64,000 bases of DNA from Sphingomonas sp. Leaf343 (GCF_001423765.1 NZ_LMPG01000001.1:440073-504072), one strand, 5' to 3'; counted from the stretch's first letter, positions 33,162 through 42,501 are shown. Notes: generated by a model from the sequence alone, not told the origin. Program-made: numbers and translations.

Positions 33162-34325
33162 CTAACGCTCGGCCTTCGGCACGGCATAGGGCATGACCAG
33201 CGTCCCGTCGGGCGCGGCGGTGTAGGTGGTCTGGGTCGGGTAGGGGATGACGATGCCTTGCTCGGCGAAGCGGCGCATCAGCAGCACCAGCGCCTTGTTG
33301 CGCGTGGCATGCGCGGTCGGCCAGTCGTCACCGGGGACGTCGAACTGGACGATGAAGTCGAGGCTGGATGCGCCGAAGCTTTCGAAGCCGGCACGCGCGA
33401 CTTTGCCGCCGGCTTCCTCGAAAATCGCCTTCAGCAGGTCGGGCAGCGCCTCCAGCGTCTCCGGCGGCGTCTCGTACGCGACGCCGATCGTCAGCGTGAC
33501 GCGGACATGATCGCGGTTGGAGATGTTCTGGATTTCCTTGTCGAGCAATTGCCGGTTGCTGATGACGCGCATCTCGCCCCCGAACGAGCGGATGCGGGTC
33601 GATTTTAGGCCGATCGACTCGATCACGCCCACGGTCTGGTCGTACTGGACCTTGTCGCCCCGCCGGAACGGGCGGTCGAAGATGATCGCCAGCGCCGCGA
33701 ACAGGTCGCCGAAGATACCCTGCGCCGCCAGACCGATGGCGATACCGCCGACACCGAGACCCGCAACGAGGCCGGTGACGTTGACGCCCAGATTGTCGAG
33801 CACCACGACGAGCGCGATCGCGAACAGCGCGAAGGTGATGAGGACGCGGATCAGGCCCATCGCCGACAGCAGCGCTTCGCCGGAATAATGCGCCGACTGG
33901 GTACGATGCTCGATCGCGCCTAGCGCGATCTCCCGTACCCAAGCCGCCGCCTGGAAGACGGAGGCGATCGTCCATAGGAAGTTGATCGTGCTCGACACCT
34001 GCGACGGTGCGCCGGAATAGCCGGTGACCAGTTTCGCGGCGAGCATGATGATGAAGAAGTTGCTCGTCCTCACCAGCGCCCGGCCGATGATCGAACCCCA
34101 CCCGGCACGGCCCTCCGGATCGCGGACTGCGAACCTGCCCGCGAGACGACGCGCGGCGTGCAGGCCGATTACGATGACCGCGCCGATGCCGAACGCGATC
34201 AGGATCTGGAGCCAATGGTGCTGCAGCCAATCACTGCTGACGGTGAACAGTCCGCTGGTCTGATCGGCAAGGTCGGAGGCGTCGAACAGCGGTTCCTGCG
34301 CGTTGGCGGCGGGAGATTGGGACAT
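33162..34325 (-). CDS. Mechanosensitive ion channel, MscS family
   Basis: 387 residues starting MSQSPAANAQEP (ATG 34323-34325). Several membrane helices, about residues 40-215, include the pore helix region VTGLVAGLGVGGIAIGLAAQGIFGDLFAALAII, rich in Gly and Ala like TM3 of MscS. The beta domain DRPFRRGDKV and ESIGLKSTRIRSF follow, then a C-terminal alpha/beta domain. It opens under membrane tension to release solutes during hypo-osmotic shock. It lies 11 bases downstream of topoisomerase IB, the upstream reading of the frame being a false extension. Confidence 0.94.
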   Translation of the reverse strand: MSQSPAANAQEPLFDASDLADQTSGLFTVSSDWLQHHWLQILIAFGIGAVIVIGLHAARRLAGRFAVRDPEGRAGWGSIIGRALVRTSNFFIIMLAAKLVTGYSGAPSQVSSTINFLWTIASVFQAAAWVREIALGAIEHRTQSAHYSGEALLSAMGLIRVLITFALFAIALVVVLDNLGVNVTGLVAGLGVGGIAIGLAAQGIFGDLFAALAIIFDRPFRRGDKVQYDQTVGVIESIGLKSTRIRSFGGEMRVISNRQLLDKEIQNISNRDHVRVTLTIGVAYETPPETLEALPDLLKAIFEEAGGKVARAGFESFGASSLDFIVQFDVPGDDWPTAHATRNKALVLLMRRFAEQGIVIPYPTQTTYTAAPDGTLVMPYAVPKAER

Positions 34326-34336
34326 CGTGAAAATAC

Positions 34337-35329
34337 TCAGGTGGCGGGCGTGCCGGCTTCGAGGAACGCGATCAGGCCGCGCTCCTCGCGCGTCAGATAG
34401 CGTTTGGCACGGGGAAGGCGCGTGGCCTTGCGAAACGCCGACTGACCCTTTTTGACGAGATCGATCAGCGACGGGTGGACGTAGCTCTTGCGTGCGATGG
34501 CGGGCGTGTTGCCCAGCTTCTCGACGACGGGCTCCAGCAGGGACTTGAGGCTCAGGTCGCGTTCGGCTGAGGCCAGCGCTTCGAATGCGCAGACGCTGGC
34601 GCACCAGGTGCGGAAATGCTTGGCGGTGAAATCGTGGCCGGTCGCGTCGCGGATATAGTCGTTGACGTCGGATGAGGTCACCGGATGCGCCTCGCCCTTG
34701 TCGTCGAGCCAGGCGAAGAGATGCTGCTCGTCGAGATCCTGCATCTTCTTGACTGCCGACGCGAGCGCGCGGTCGGCGACCTTCATGTCGCGCTCCTTGC
34801 CCGACTTGCCCTTGAACCGAAGGCGGAGCGTCTGGCCCTTCACCTCGCCATGCCGCTTGCGCAGCGTGGTCGCGCCGAAACTCTCGTTCGAGGCGGCATA
34901 GGCCTCGTTGCCGACGCGCAGATGGCCGACATCGAGCAGCCGGACGACCGCCGCCACCGCACGTTCGCGCGATAGCGAGCGCTTTTTCAGGTCCGCTTCC
35001 ACCTTCTTGCGGATAGCGGGAAGGCAATGGCCGAAATCGGCGCACTTCTCGTATTTTGCAGCTTCCTGCGCTTCGCGAAAGCCGGTGTGATAGCGGTATT
35101 GCTTGCGCCCCTTTTCATCCCAGCCGACCGCCTGGATATGACCGTTTGCCCTGGGGTTGAACCAGGCATCCCGGTACGCCGGGGGCAAGCCGATCGCGTT
35201 GAGCCGATCGATCTCCTCACGATCGGTGATGCGGTCGCCCGACGCATCGAAATAGGCCCAGCCGTTCCGCACCTTTCGGCGGGTAATGCCGGGCTTTGAA
35301 TCGTCGGAATACACTATACGGGTCGCCAT
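34337..35329 (-). CDS. DNA topoisomerase IB (poxvirus-type)
   Basis: 330 residues from ATG 35327-35329, with GGAG five bases ahead. It relaxes supercoils by cutting one strand via a 3'-phosphotyrosine. Conserved parts are the N-terminal IRRRK-like TRRKVRNGWAYFD, LGVNEAY-type LRVGNEAYAASNESFG and TLRKRHG (Arg/Lys), the K-H-x-R motif AKHFRTW, and the nucleophile segment ARKSYVHPSL with the active Tyr. Occasional in Alphaproteobacteria, often with stress genes. It precedes the MscS gene in an apparent operon. Confidence 0.94.
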   Translation of the reverse strand: MATRIVYSDDSKPGITRRKVRNGWAYFDASGDRITDREEIDRLNAIGLPPAYRDAWFNPRANGHIQAVGWDEKGRKQYRYHTGFREAQEAAKYEKCADFGHCLPAIRKKVEADLKKRSLSRERAVAAVVRLLDVGHLRVGNEAYAASNESFGATTLRKRHGEVKGQTLRLRFKGKSGKERDMKVADRALASAVKKMQDLDEQHLFAWLDDKGEAHPVTSSDVNDYIRDATGHDFTAKHFRTWCASVCAFEALASAERDLSLKSLLEPVVEKLGNTPAIARKSYVHPSLIDLVKKGQSAFRKATRLPRAKRYLTREERGLIAFLEAGTPAT

Positions 35330-35441
35330 CAATGCTCCGGTCGCTTCTCGTCCGGGCAATGCACGGGCTCGTCGCTTCGTTCCGGAACGAGGCCGGGAGG
35401 CGGGGGTTGAGGCGGCTCCCACCCCGACAGGAGTTCATCCG

Positions 35442-36005
35442 ATGGCAGATCTTTCCAGGGCGCGCGTGCTGATGCTCGCCGCCGACGGTTTCGAGACGGT
35501 GGAGTTGTTCGAGCCGAAAAAGGCGCTTGAGGCGGCCGGTGCCACGGTGACGCTGGCGTCGATCAGGACGGACCCGATCCAGGGCATGGAGCAGGATCTG
35601 AACAAGGCGGAGATGGCGGCGCCCGACCTGACGCTGGATGACGTCGACACCGACGATTACGACGCGCTGGTGCTGCCGGGCGGGACCTGTAACCCGGACA
35701 AGCTGCGGCAGGAGGATCGCGCGGTCGAGATCGTCGCGGAATTCATGGAGGACGACAAGATCGTTGCCGCGATCTGTCACGGCCCGTGGTTGCTGGCGGA
35801 GGCGGACGTGATCGATGGCCGGCGGCTGACCAGCTATCCGTCGATCCGCACCGATCTGGAGAATGCCGGTGGCGATGTGGTGGACGAGGAGGTCGTGGTC
35901 GACGGCAACCTCATCACCAGCCGCAAGCCGGATGACCTGCCGGCGTTCAACAAGGCGATCATCGCCGCGCTGGTGGAGGAGCTGGCCGATGAGCCGGCGG
36001 ACTAA
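35442..36005 (+). CDS. PfpI/DJ-1 family protein (type 1 glutamine amidotransferase-like)
   Basis: 187 residues from ATG 35442, with CAGGAG ahead. The DJ-1/PfpI core shows VLMLAADGFETVELFEP, YDALVLPGGTCNPDKLRQ and the nucleophile elbow AAICHGPWLL with the conserved Cys and His. A glutamate in the first loop completes the usual triad. Functions in the family include intracellular protease, chaperone and glyoxalase/deglycase activity. It lies near topoisomerase IB and MscS, consistent with stress defence. Confidence 0.92.
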   Translation: MADLSRARVLMLAADGFETVELFEPKKALEAAGATVTLASIRTDPIQGMEQDLNKAEMAAPDLTLDDVDTDDYDALVLPGGTCNPDKLRQEDRAVEIVAEFMEDDKIVAAICHGPWLLAEADVIDGRRLTSYPSIRTDLENAGGDVVDEEVVVDGNLITSRKPDDLPAFNKAIIAALVEELADEPAD

Positions 36006-36087
36006 AGATTGCCCCTGATCCTTCCCTCTTCAGGCAAATGCGCCGGAGGGGCAGCCACGGGCCGGACGGCTTGTGGTTGCCCTTCCG

Positions 36088-37161
36088 TCACGCCTGCGGC
36101 GCGCCACCGCCCCGTGCCGTGAAGGATCTTGGAGGCCAACCGCGCAATCCGCGCCAGCGCTGCGCCGGAAGCTCGACACAGGTGTACAGGAACGCCGACG
36201 CGGCGAGGACCAGCCCCAGATACACCCCGATCGCCGGCGGTGGCACGTCGGAAACATCGCGGACGGCAACCAGCTTGAACGCGTGCCACAGTACGTAATG
36301 CGACAGGTAGGTCGCGTAGCTGATCGTGCCGAGCCAGTGCACAGTCCGCCCCTCCAGCGGGTGCCCGACCGATCCGGCCCCCAGCGCCAGTGCCAGCAGC
36401 AGCGCGGCGAAAACCGCCGGAACGACGACCACTTCCGGTGCTCCGACCGCGAGCGCAAGCAAGCCGGTCGTGGCCCCCGCCGCCGGCCACCACGCCGACA
36501 CGTCGCCGCGCCATCGCAACCAGAGCGCCGCGACGGCGGTGCCGGCGGCGAACTCCGTCACGCAGCGCAGGACACCGAAGCGCGCGATATCCTGCCCGAG
36601 GATCATTTCGCCGCGCATCGCCCACGCGAGTATCGCCAGCGGTGCGATGACCCCGACGAGCACCACAGGCGTGGCGCACCGCCGCCAGTCGACGGCCAGC
36701 ACGAGCAGCGGGAACAGCAGATACGCCATCGTCTCGGCGCTGATCGACCACGCCGGCACGTTCCATGTCGTCGGCGGGACCAGTCCCCAATCCTGCATGA
36801 GCAACAGGTGCAACGGCAGGTCGCGCCACGGGAAGTCGGACCCCGCCGGGTGCCCAAGCGCACCCTGTGCCGCGACCATCGCGACGGCGGCGGCGAGCAT
36901 CGCGAGGTGCAGCGGCCAGACCCGCAGCACCCGCTTCAGCAGAAACGCCGGGATCGCGCGCCGGTCGCGCAGCCGCTCGTGCCAAGCCAGCCAGATGACG
37001 AAGCCCGACAGCAGGAAAAAGAAATCGACCGCGAGATACCCCTTGTCGAGCACGCGCATCACGCCCGCCGGCAATCCCGCTATCGAGCCGCGGATGTGGA
37101 ACAGGACGACCAGCCACGCCGCGAGCCCGCGGGCGCCGGTCAACGCGCGGATTTCCGTCAT
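36088..37161 (-). CDS. Acyltransferase 3 family membrane protein
   Basis: 357 residues from ATG 37159-37161. It has ten or so membrane helices. The N-terminal EIRALTGARGLAAWLVVLFHI holds the RxxxR-like and His motif of acyltransferase 3, with GYLAVDFFFLLSGFVIWL after it. These proteins O-acetylate or acylate exported sugars at the inner membrane. It overlaps the O-glycosylation ligase gene by four bases (ATGA), so it probably decorates the exosortase-A-associated polysaccharide. A polypeptide frame further upstream is antisense noise. Confidence 0.92.
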   Translation of the reverse strand: MTEIRALTGARGLAAWLVVLFHIRGSIAGLPAGVMRVLDKGYLAVDFFFLLSGFVIWLAWHERLRDRRAIPAFLLKRVLRVWPLHLAMLAAAVAMVAAQGALGHPAGSDFPWRDLPLHLLLMQDWGLVPPTTWNVPAWSISAETMAYLLFPLLVLAVDWRRCATPVVLVGVIAPLAILAWAMRGEMILGQDIARFGVLRCVTEFAAGTAVAALWLRWRGDVSAWWPAAGATTGLLALAVGAPEVVVVPAVFAALLLALALGAGSVGHPLEGRTVHWLGTISYATYLSHYVLWHAFKLVAVRDVSDVPPPAIGVYLGLVLAASAFLYTCVELPAQRWRGLRGWPPRSFTARGGGAPQA

Positions 37162-38498
37162 GCCGGCAGCGGCGGCGCGGCGCGGGCAGGGCGCAGACGG
37201 CGGCCCGTCGCCTCCGCCCGGCGACGCGCGGTATAGGTGTCGAGGCCGACCTGCGCGCCGATCAGCATGTACACGAACGGCTGGAACGCGATGGCGATGA
37301 ACCCCGCGCCGAGCAGGTACACCATATGTCCGGTCTGAAGCGCGGCGGCGAGCGACCCTGCCCACGCCTCGTCACCCGTCCGATAGCGCCGGCGCAGAAC
37401 CTCCATCCGGAACAGTCCCGCCAGATTGATCGTCAGCCACAGCGCTAGGCCGGGATAGCCCTGCTCGCCCAGCATTTCGAAATAGGCGCTGTGCCATGCC
37501 CGCCCCTGATCGGTCTGTTCCGTTTCGGTCGAATTGCCGCCGGACGTGCTGACCAGTTCGAGCCGGATGCGGTTCTGGCGATACGCCTCGAACCCGCCGC
37601 CGAACGGATGCGTCTTCGCGAACTCCCACGTCCATGCCCACACCGCGAGCCGCGTGCTGGCCGATGCGTCCGCCTGATGATTCTGGATCGTGCCCATCCG
37701 TTCGGTGAAGGCGGACGGCAGGAACGGCACGGCGACGAGGCCGAGCACGCCGATCGCCGCCAGATAGGTCGCCTTGCGCTTGACCGTACGCAGCGACAGT
37801 GCCGCGACGAGCGCGATGCAGAGCAAACCGGTGCGCGTCGAGGTGCCGACCGGGATCAGCAGGCACGCGAACACCAGCGCGAGGCCGAAAATCTTCACGC
37901 GCCGGTCCGGCCGGAAGATCGTGCCGTATTTCATCAGCCAGAAGATCACCGGCACGATTGCGACCGCGACCGTCGAGATGGTCGATCCCTCGTACAGGCC
38001 GCTATTGTTGTCGACCATCAGGTTCAACTGACCGTAACCGCCACCGGAGACGAGCGTCTTCACGCCGCCGACGATGATGATCGACGCGGCGGATACGACC
38101 ATGAACAGCAGCAGCGCCTCGATCCGCAAGCGCGTCCGCAGCGTCGAGGGAAGGAAGGCGGCGAAGGCCAGCGCCTTCCAGACCCAGCCCCATTTGTCTT
38201 GCGCCTCGACCGGAAAATCGGCGGCCATCGTCGTCAGCCAGCAATAGACCAGCAGCAGCACGATCATGCCCTGTCGCGGCGCGAAGCGGCTGTCGCGCTT
38301 GTCGTCCGCCAGCGCGAACGCGCCCACCGCCAGCACGACCGACACGAGCGAGATCGGGATCGCGTTCAACAGGTAATAGGTCAGCCGCTGCGGTGCGACG
38401 ATGTCGATATAGACATAGACGAGCACGAGCAGGAACGGCCGCCGCAGCCCCATGCCCATGAATGCCGCAAGGAAGGCGATGAACGCGAGATCACGCAC
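37158..38498 (-). CDS. Putative O-glycosylation ligase, exosortase-A-associated
   Basis: 446 residues from GTG 38496-38498. Multi-spanning membrane protein of the Wzy_C/O-antigen ligase type. It resembles the exosortase-A-system ligase family (TIGR03097): GLRRPFLLVLVYVYIDIVAPQR at the start, GTSTRTGLL, and the large periplasmic loop with AWHSAYFEMLGEQGYPGLALWL. It would polymerise or ligate polysaccharide repeats in the periplasm. It is in an overlapping chain: the 47-residue ORF, this gene, then the acyltransferase. Confidence 0.9.
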   Translation of the reverse strand: MRDLAFIAFLAAFMGMGLRRPFLLVLVYVYIDIVAPQRLTYYLLNAIPISLVSVVLAVGAFALADDKRDSRFAPRQGMIVLLLVYCWLTTMAADFPVEAQDKWGWVWKALAFAAFLPSTLRTRLRIEALLLFMVVSAASIIIVGGVKTLVSGGGYGQLNLMVDNNSGLYEGSTISTVAVAIVPVIFWLMKYGTIFRPDRRVKIFGLALVFACLLIPVGTSTRTGLLCIALVAALSLRTVKRKATYLAAIGVLGLVAVPFLPSAFTERMGTIQNHQADASASTRLAVWAWTWEFAKTHPFGGGFEAYRQNRIRLELVSTSGGNSTETEQTDQGRAWHSAYFEMLGEQGYPGLALWLTINLAGLFRMEVLRRRYRTGDEAWAGSLAAALQTGHMVYLLGAGFIAIAFQPFVYMLIGAQVGLDTYTARRRAEATGRRLRPARAAPPLPA

Positions 38499-38634
38499 GC
38501 GGGCGGCGTCCGGGCTTCGGTGCGGGCTGATCGCCGCTGCGGGGTTCGCGGTCGAGATCGGGCCGCTTCAGCAGCAGCCACGCCGCCAGCATCAGCAGAC
38601 CGTGCGTGACGCCGAGCGCGAAATTGTCGATCAT
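38491..38634 (-). CDS. 47-residue ORF upstream of the O-glycosylation ligase
   Basis: The frame begins MIDNFALGVTHGLLMLAAWL and ends RRPRA. AGGAG lies eight bases before the ATG (38632-38634), and the TGA overlaps the ligase GTG by eight bases, as in translational coupling. A single hydrophobic helix, about residues 5-22, precedes a polar basic/acidic tail (KRPDLDREP). No family recognised. It could be a small membrane partner of the ligase, or a leader whose translation couples ligase expression. Confidence 0.7.
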   Translation of the reverse strand: MIDNFALGVTHGLLMLAAWLLLKRPDLDREPRSGDQPAPKPGRRPRA

Positions 38635-38864
38635 CGTTCGCGCTCCTGTGTCTGATCCCTCTGCCGCTGGGAAGAAAGGGAGCCGCGTAGCGGCGGACGG
38701 GAGAGGGCGGCGTGCCCTCTCGACGCGTTTAGGAGCGCGGGAGTTGAAGGCGGGTTAAGCGCGTGGCCGGTGCGGCATCCTTCCCTTCGCAACCCTCTAC
38801 CGTTGGGAGCGCGAGGGTGCTTCGATTAGCGCAACTTTAAGCGCAGCCGTGCCACGCGACGGCG

Positions 38865-40103
38865 ATGCGTATTCTCCACATCCTCGACCACGGGCTGCCG
38901 CTCCAGAGCGGATACACGTTTCGAACGCGGGCGATCCTGACGGCGCAGGCGGCGGCGGGGCATGTCGTGGCGGCGGTGACGGGGCCGCGACAGGGCGAAT
39001 CCGGCGGCGTGGTCGAACGGATCGATGGCCTGACGTTTCACCGTACGCCCAGCACGGGGATGCCGACTGGCCTGATCGGTGAACTGGCGGGCGTCGCCGG
39101 CTTTTCGAAGAGCATCGCAGCGGCGGTGGCGGAGTTCCGGCCCGATATCCTGCACGCGCATTCGCCCGCGCTCGACGGGCTGGCCGCATGGCGGGTCGCG
39201 CGGCGGCACGGCTTGCCGTTCGTCTACGAAATCCGTGCCTTCTGGGAGGATGCGGCGGTCGGTAACGACACGGGAACCGAAGGATCGCTGAAATATCGCG
39301 CGACGCGGGCGCTGGAGCGGTTCGTAGTCGATCGCGCCAACGCGGTGGCGGTGATCTGCGACGGGCTGCGCGGCGACCTGATCGCCCGCGGCGTGGCAGC
39401 GGACAAGATCATGGTGTCCCCCAACGGCGTCGACCTGACCCTGTTCGGATCGCCTGCGCCGCGCGACGACGCGCTGGCCACGGCGCTGGGGCTGGACGGG
39501 GCGGAGGTGATCGGCTTCATCGGCAGCTTCTATCCCTATGAGGGGCTGGACGATCTGATCGCGGCGATGCCGGCGCTGGTCGCCGCCCGCCCGGATGCGA
39601 CGCTGCTGCTGGTCGGCGGGGGCCCCGCCGGCGACGCCTTGCGCGCGCAGGCGGCGGCGTCCCCGGTGGCGGACCGCATCCGCTTTGTCGGCCGCGTGCC
39701 CCATGCGGAGGTGGAGCGCTATTATTCGCTGGTCGATGTGCTGGCCTATCCGCGCAAGGCCATGCGGCTGACCGAGCTCGTCACACCCCTGAAACCGCTG
39801 GAGGCGATGGCGCAGGGGCGGTTGGTCGCGGCGTCGGATGTCGGCGGCCACCGCGAACTGATTCGCGACGGCGACACGGGCACGCTGTTCGCCGCGGACG
39901 ATCCGGCGGCGATCGCGGCGGCGCTGGCGGGGCTGCTCGCGGATCGGTCGGGGTGGGAGGCGCGGCGCGCGCGGGGCCGCGCCTTCGTCGCCCAAGAGCG
40001 TAACTGGTCGTCAAATATTTGCCGTTACGACGCTATTTACCAGCGGCTGGTCGAAGCCGCGAACAGGAAGTCCCGATGGTCCGCTTACCCCGCCCCGATT
40101 TGA
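38865..40103 (+). CDS. Exosortase-A-associated glycosyltransferase (Daro_2409-like, GT4)
   Basis: 412 residues, a GT-B enzyme. The opening MRILHILDHGLPLQSGYTFR closely matches the exosortase A-system glycosyltransferase family (TIGR04063, Daro_2409 type). Donor-site features are SPNGVDLTLF, GFIGSFYPYEGLD, LLLVGGGP and the glutamate pair in TELVTPLKPLEAMAQG. It adds a sugar in the cytoplasm during polysaccharide synthesis. Divergent from the ligase operon with a 230-base spacer that may hold both promoters. The end overlaps the next gene by 28 bases. Confidence 0.93.
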   Translation: MRILHILDHGLPLQSGYTFRTRAILTAQAAAGHVVAAVTGPRQGESGGVVERIDGLTFHRTPSTGMPTGLIGELAGVAGFSKSIAAAVAEFRPDILHAHSPALDGLAAWRVARRHGLPFVYEIRAFWEDAAVGNDTGTEGSLKYRATRALERFVVDRANAVAVICDGLRGDLIARGVAADKIMVSPNGVDLTLFGSPAPRDDALATALGLDGAEVIGFIGSFYPYEGLDDLIAAMPALVAARPDATLLLVGGGPAGDALRAQAAASPVADRIRFVGRVPHAEVERYYSLVDVLAYPRKAMRLTELVTPLKPLEAMAQGRLVAASDVGGHRELIRDGDTGTLFAADDPAAIAAALAGLLADRSGWEARRARGRAFVAQERNWSSNICRYDAIYQRLVEAANRKSRWSAYPAPI

Positions 40104-40864
40104 CCGGCCGCCGCCTTTCGACCGGCCGCCTTTCGACCGGCATGATCCCGACGATCGGGGCCGGTGCGACGGCGGTGCTGACCGCGATCTTCTTCCTGAT
40201 CCTGCCCGACTGGCGCCTCGAGGCGGCGGTGGACGCGAGCGGGCTGGCGCAGTTGCTGCCGCTGGCGAAACCGCCGCTGGGCCTGACGGCTCGCGCGCTG
40301 ATCCTGCTGGGTGGAACGGCGCTGGCGGGCGCGGTGAGCTGGTCGTCACTGTACCTGATCTGGGGGCCGGGCGGCTTCCTCGCGCCGACGCCGGTGCGAT
40401 TCGGCGGCACGAGGGATGTGCCGGTCGCCCGCCGCGCCGATACGCATCCCGATGCACCGACCCGGCGACCGCTGTCGGCCGATGAATTGGGAACGCCGCC
40501 GTCGCCGCCTACTCCGCCAGCGGCTCCGCCCCCGACTCCGCCATCGACGCCGCGGATCGCTCCGCCGCCTCCGCCGCCCGTCGAGCAGCCGATCCCCGCC
40601 GATCTGGAACAGCCGCTGGCGGCGTTTCATCCCGGCGCGATCCTCGACGAGCCGCTGGAGCCGGTCAGGCCCGTCGCGTCGATCGCGCGGTCCGCAGGCG
40701 AACCGGCGGCGGAGGAGGAGCGGATCGAAACCTTTGTCCTGCCGATGCCGGAAATCACCGTCGCGCCGACGAGCGGCTTCGGCGAACGCGCCTCGACGCT
40801 GGACAGCCTGATCGCGCGGCTGGAACAGGGTGTCGGCAGGCGCGCGCAACTGGCCCGACGTTGA
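40076..40864 (+). CDS. Proline-rich membrane protein of unknown function
   Basis: 262 residues from ATG 40076, with AGGAAG ahead, inside the 3' end of the glycosyltransferase gene (28-base overlap). Two membrane helices (about 25-45 and 70-100) flank a short loop. Then comes a long Pro-rich region (about 140-175, PPSPPTPPAAPPPTPP) and an acidic C-terminal part ending in a helix with LDSLIARLEQGVGR. No family recognised. The coupling suggests a role in polysaccharide assembly, for example a scaffold spanning the cytoplasm. Confidence 0.75.
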   Translation: MVRLPRPDLTGRRLSTGRLSTGMIPTIGAGATAVLTAIFFLILPDWRLEAAVDASGLAQLLPLAKPPLGLTARALILLGGTALAGAVSWSSLYLIWGPGGFLAPTPVRFGGTRDVPVARRADTHPDAPTRRPLSADELGTPPSPPTPPAAPPPTPPSTPRIAPPPPPPVEQPIPADLEQPLAAFHPGAILDEPLEPVRPVASIARSAGEPAAEEERIETFVLPMPEITVAPTSGFGERASTLDSLIARLEQGVGRRAQLARR

Positions 40865-40938
40865 GCATACCCATTCGCCGAAAAACGATAGGCGACCCTA
40901 GAAACCTCTGATACCTCCTTTCCGATAAGGAGAGGATC

Positions 40939-42501
40939 ATGGCCGACACGGTTCCCGATCGGGGTGAGGCGCAGGCGTCCGGCTATGCCTGGTACGTGCT
41001 CGGAATCCTGTTCCTCGTCTACGTCCTCAATTTCGTCGACCGCCAGATCATCTCGATTCTCGCGGAGGACATCAAGCGCGACCTGCACCTCGCGGACGAG
41101 GATCTCGGCTTCCTCTACGGTACTGCCTTCGGTGTGTTCTATTCGCTGTTCGGCATCCCGCTGGGGCGGCTGGCGGACAATTGGCATCGCGGGCGGCTGA
41201 TGGTGATCGGTCTCGCGCTCTGGTCGACGATGACCGCGCTGTCCGGCCTGTCGCGCAGCGGCGGGCATCTGGCGGCGGCGCGAATCGGCGTCGGCATCGG
41301 CGAGGCGACCGCCAGTCCGTCCGCCTATTCGTTGATTTCCGACTGGTTTCCGAAACGGCTGCGCGCGACGGCGCTGTCGATCTATTCGGCGGGGCTGTAC
41401 GTGGGTGGCGGCGTGTCGCTCTTCATCGGCGGGCTGATCGTCCAGAACTGGAACCGTGCGTATCCGGGCGGCGGACCGCTGGGGCTGGTCGGGTGGCAGG
41501 CCGCGTTCATGGCGGTCGGTCTGCCGGGTCTGCTGGTTGCGTTGTGGATCGCCACGCTGAAGGAGCCGATCCGCGGGGCCGTGGAGGGTCTGCCGCCACC
41601 GCCGAAGCATCCGGCGCCCTTCGCCGAGTTCGGGCGCGAGCTGGTCACGATCATCCCGCCGCTGACGCTGATCGGTGCGGCGATGGGCGGTACGCGGGCG
41701 CTGGCGATCAATCTGCTGGCGGCCGGCATCACCGTCGCGGCGGTGCTGGGACTGATCGGCGCGGGCGAGCCGTGGCCGCAATGGACCGCTGTCGGGATCG
41801 GGGTTTATGCCGTGTTCTCTTGGGGGTGCGCGCTGAAGCGGCGCGATCCGGCGACGTTCGCGCTGATCGTCGCGACGCCGGCGTTCGTGCTGACCGTGAT
41901 CGCCTATGGGCTGAACGCGTTCCTGGCCTATGCCGCCAGCTTCTGGGCCGCGCCCTATGCGTTGCGGGTGCTGCACGCCGCGCCGGCGGAGGCGGGGTTC
42001 TTCATCGGCGCGAGCGGCGCGCTGGGCGGATTTCTGGGCGTGACGCTGGGCGGCATCGTCGCGGACCGGCTGCGGCGGACCAATCCGGCGGGCCGCCTGA
42101 TCGTCGTCCTGTTCGGCGCGGTCGCGCCGTTGCCGTTCATGGCGACGGCGTTCACGGCATCCTCGACCTGGCTGCTCTATCCGATGCTGTTCATCGGTCA
42201 GGTCTGCGCGGCGACCGCGCTGGGTGCGGCAGCGGCGACGACGCAGGATCTGGTGTTACCCCGGATGCGCGGCACCGCGACGGCGACGTTCTTCATCGGC
42301 ACGACGCTGCTCGGGCTGGCGCTCGGCCCTTACCTCGCGGGCCGCGTGTCGAGCCTGTCGGGCAGTCTTTCCACCGGAATGCTGTCGCTGATGCTTAGCG
42401 CGCCGATCACGATCGCGGCGGCGATCATGGCCTATCGGCTGGTGCCGCGGGCAGAGGCGACGCGCGAGGAACGGGCGCGGGCGGTGGGTGAGGCGATCTG
42501 A
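40939..42501 (+). CDS. MFS transporter, spinster-like
   Basis: 520 residues with twelve membrane helices. The N-terminal half has YVLNFVDRQIISILAEDIK, FGVFYSLFGIPLGRLADNW (MFS motif A region) and RIGVGIGEATASPSAYSLIS; the second half repeats the pattern with GALGGFLGVTLGGIVADRLRR. The architecture is like sphingomonad spinster-family MFS proteins; the substrate is unknown. Good ribosome-binding site (AAGGAGAGG) ahead of ATG 40939. Confidence 0.93.
   Translation: MADTVPDRGEAQASGYAWYVLGILFLVYVLNFVDRQIISILAEDIKRDLHLADEDLGFLYGTAFGVFYSLFGIPLGRLADNWHRGRLMVIGLALWSTMTALSGLSRSGGHLAAARIGVGIGEATASPSAYSLISDWFPKRLRATALSIYSAGLYVGGGVSLFIGGLIVQNWNRAYPGGGPLGLVGWQAAFMAVGLPGLLVALWIATLKEPIRGAVEGLPPPPKHPAPFAEFGRELVTIIPPLTLIGAAMGGTRALAINLLAAGITVAAVLGLIGAGEPWPQWTAVGIGVYAVFSWGCALKRRDPATFALIVATPAFVLTVIAYGLNAFLAYAASFWAAPYALRVLHAAPAEAGFFIGASGALGGFLGVTLGGIVADRLRRTNPAGRLIVVLFGAVAPLPFMATAFTASSTWLLYPMLFIGQVCAATALGAAAATTQDLVLPRMRGTATATFFIGTTLLGLALGPYLAGRVSSLSGSLSTGMLSLMLSAPITIAAAIMAYRLVPRAEATREERARAVGEAI

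Noticed and set aside
32929..33196. Small frames in both directions between recN and mscS
   Set aside because: No ribosome-binding site, repetitive polar composition and no similarity to known families. The 275-base gap holds no feature I can support.
33162..35045. Fusion of a topoisomerase-derived frame with MscS
   Set aside because: The upstream half is the topoisomerase IB gene read in another frame. The MscS start is clear at 34325 and the topoisomerase gene stands on its own.
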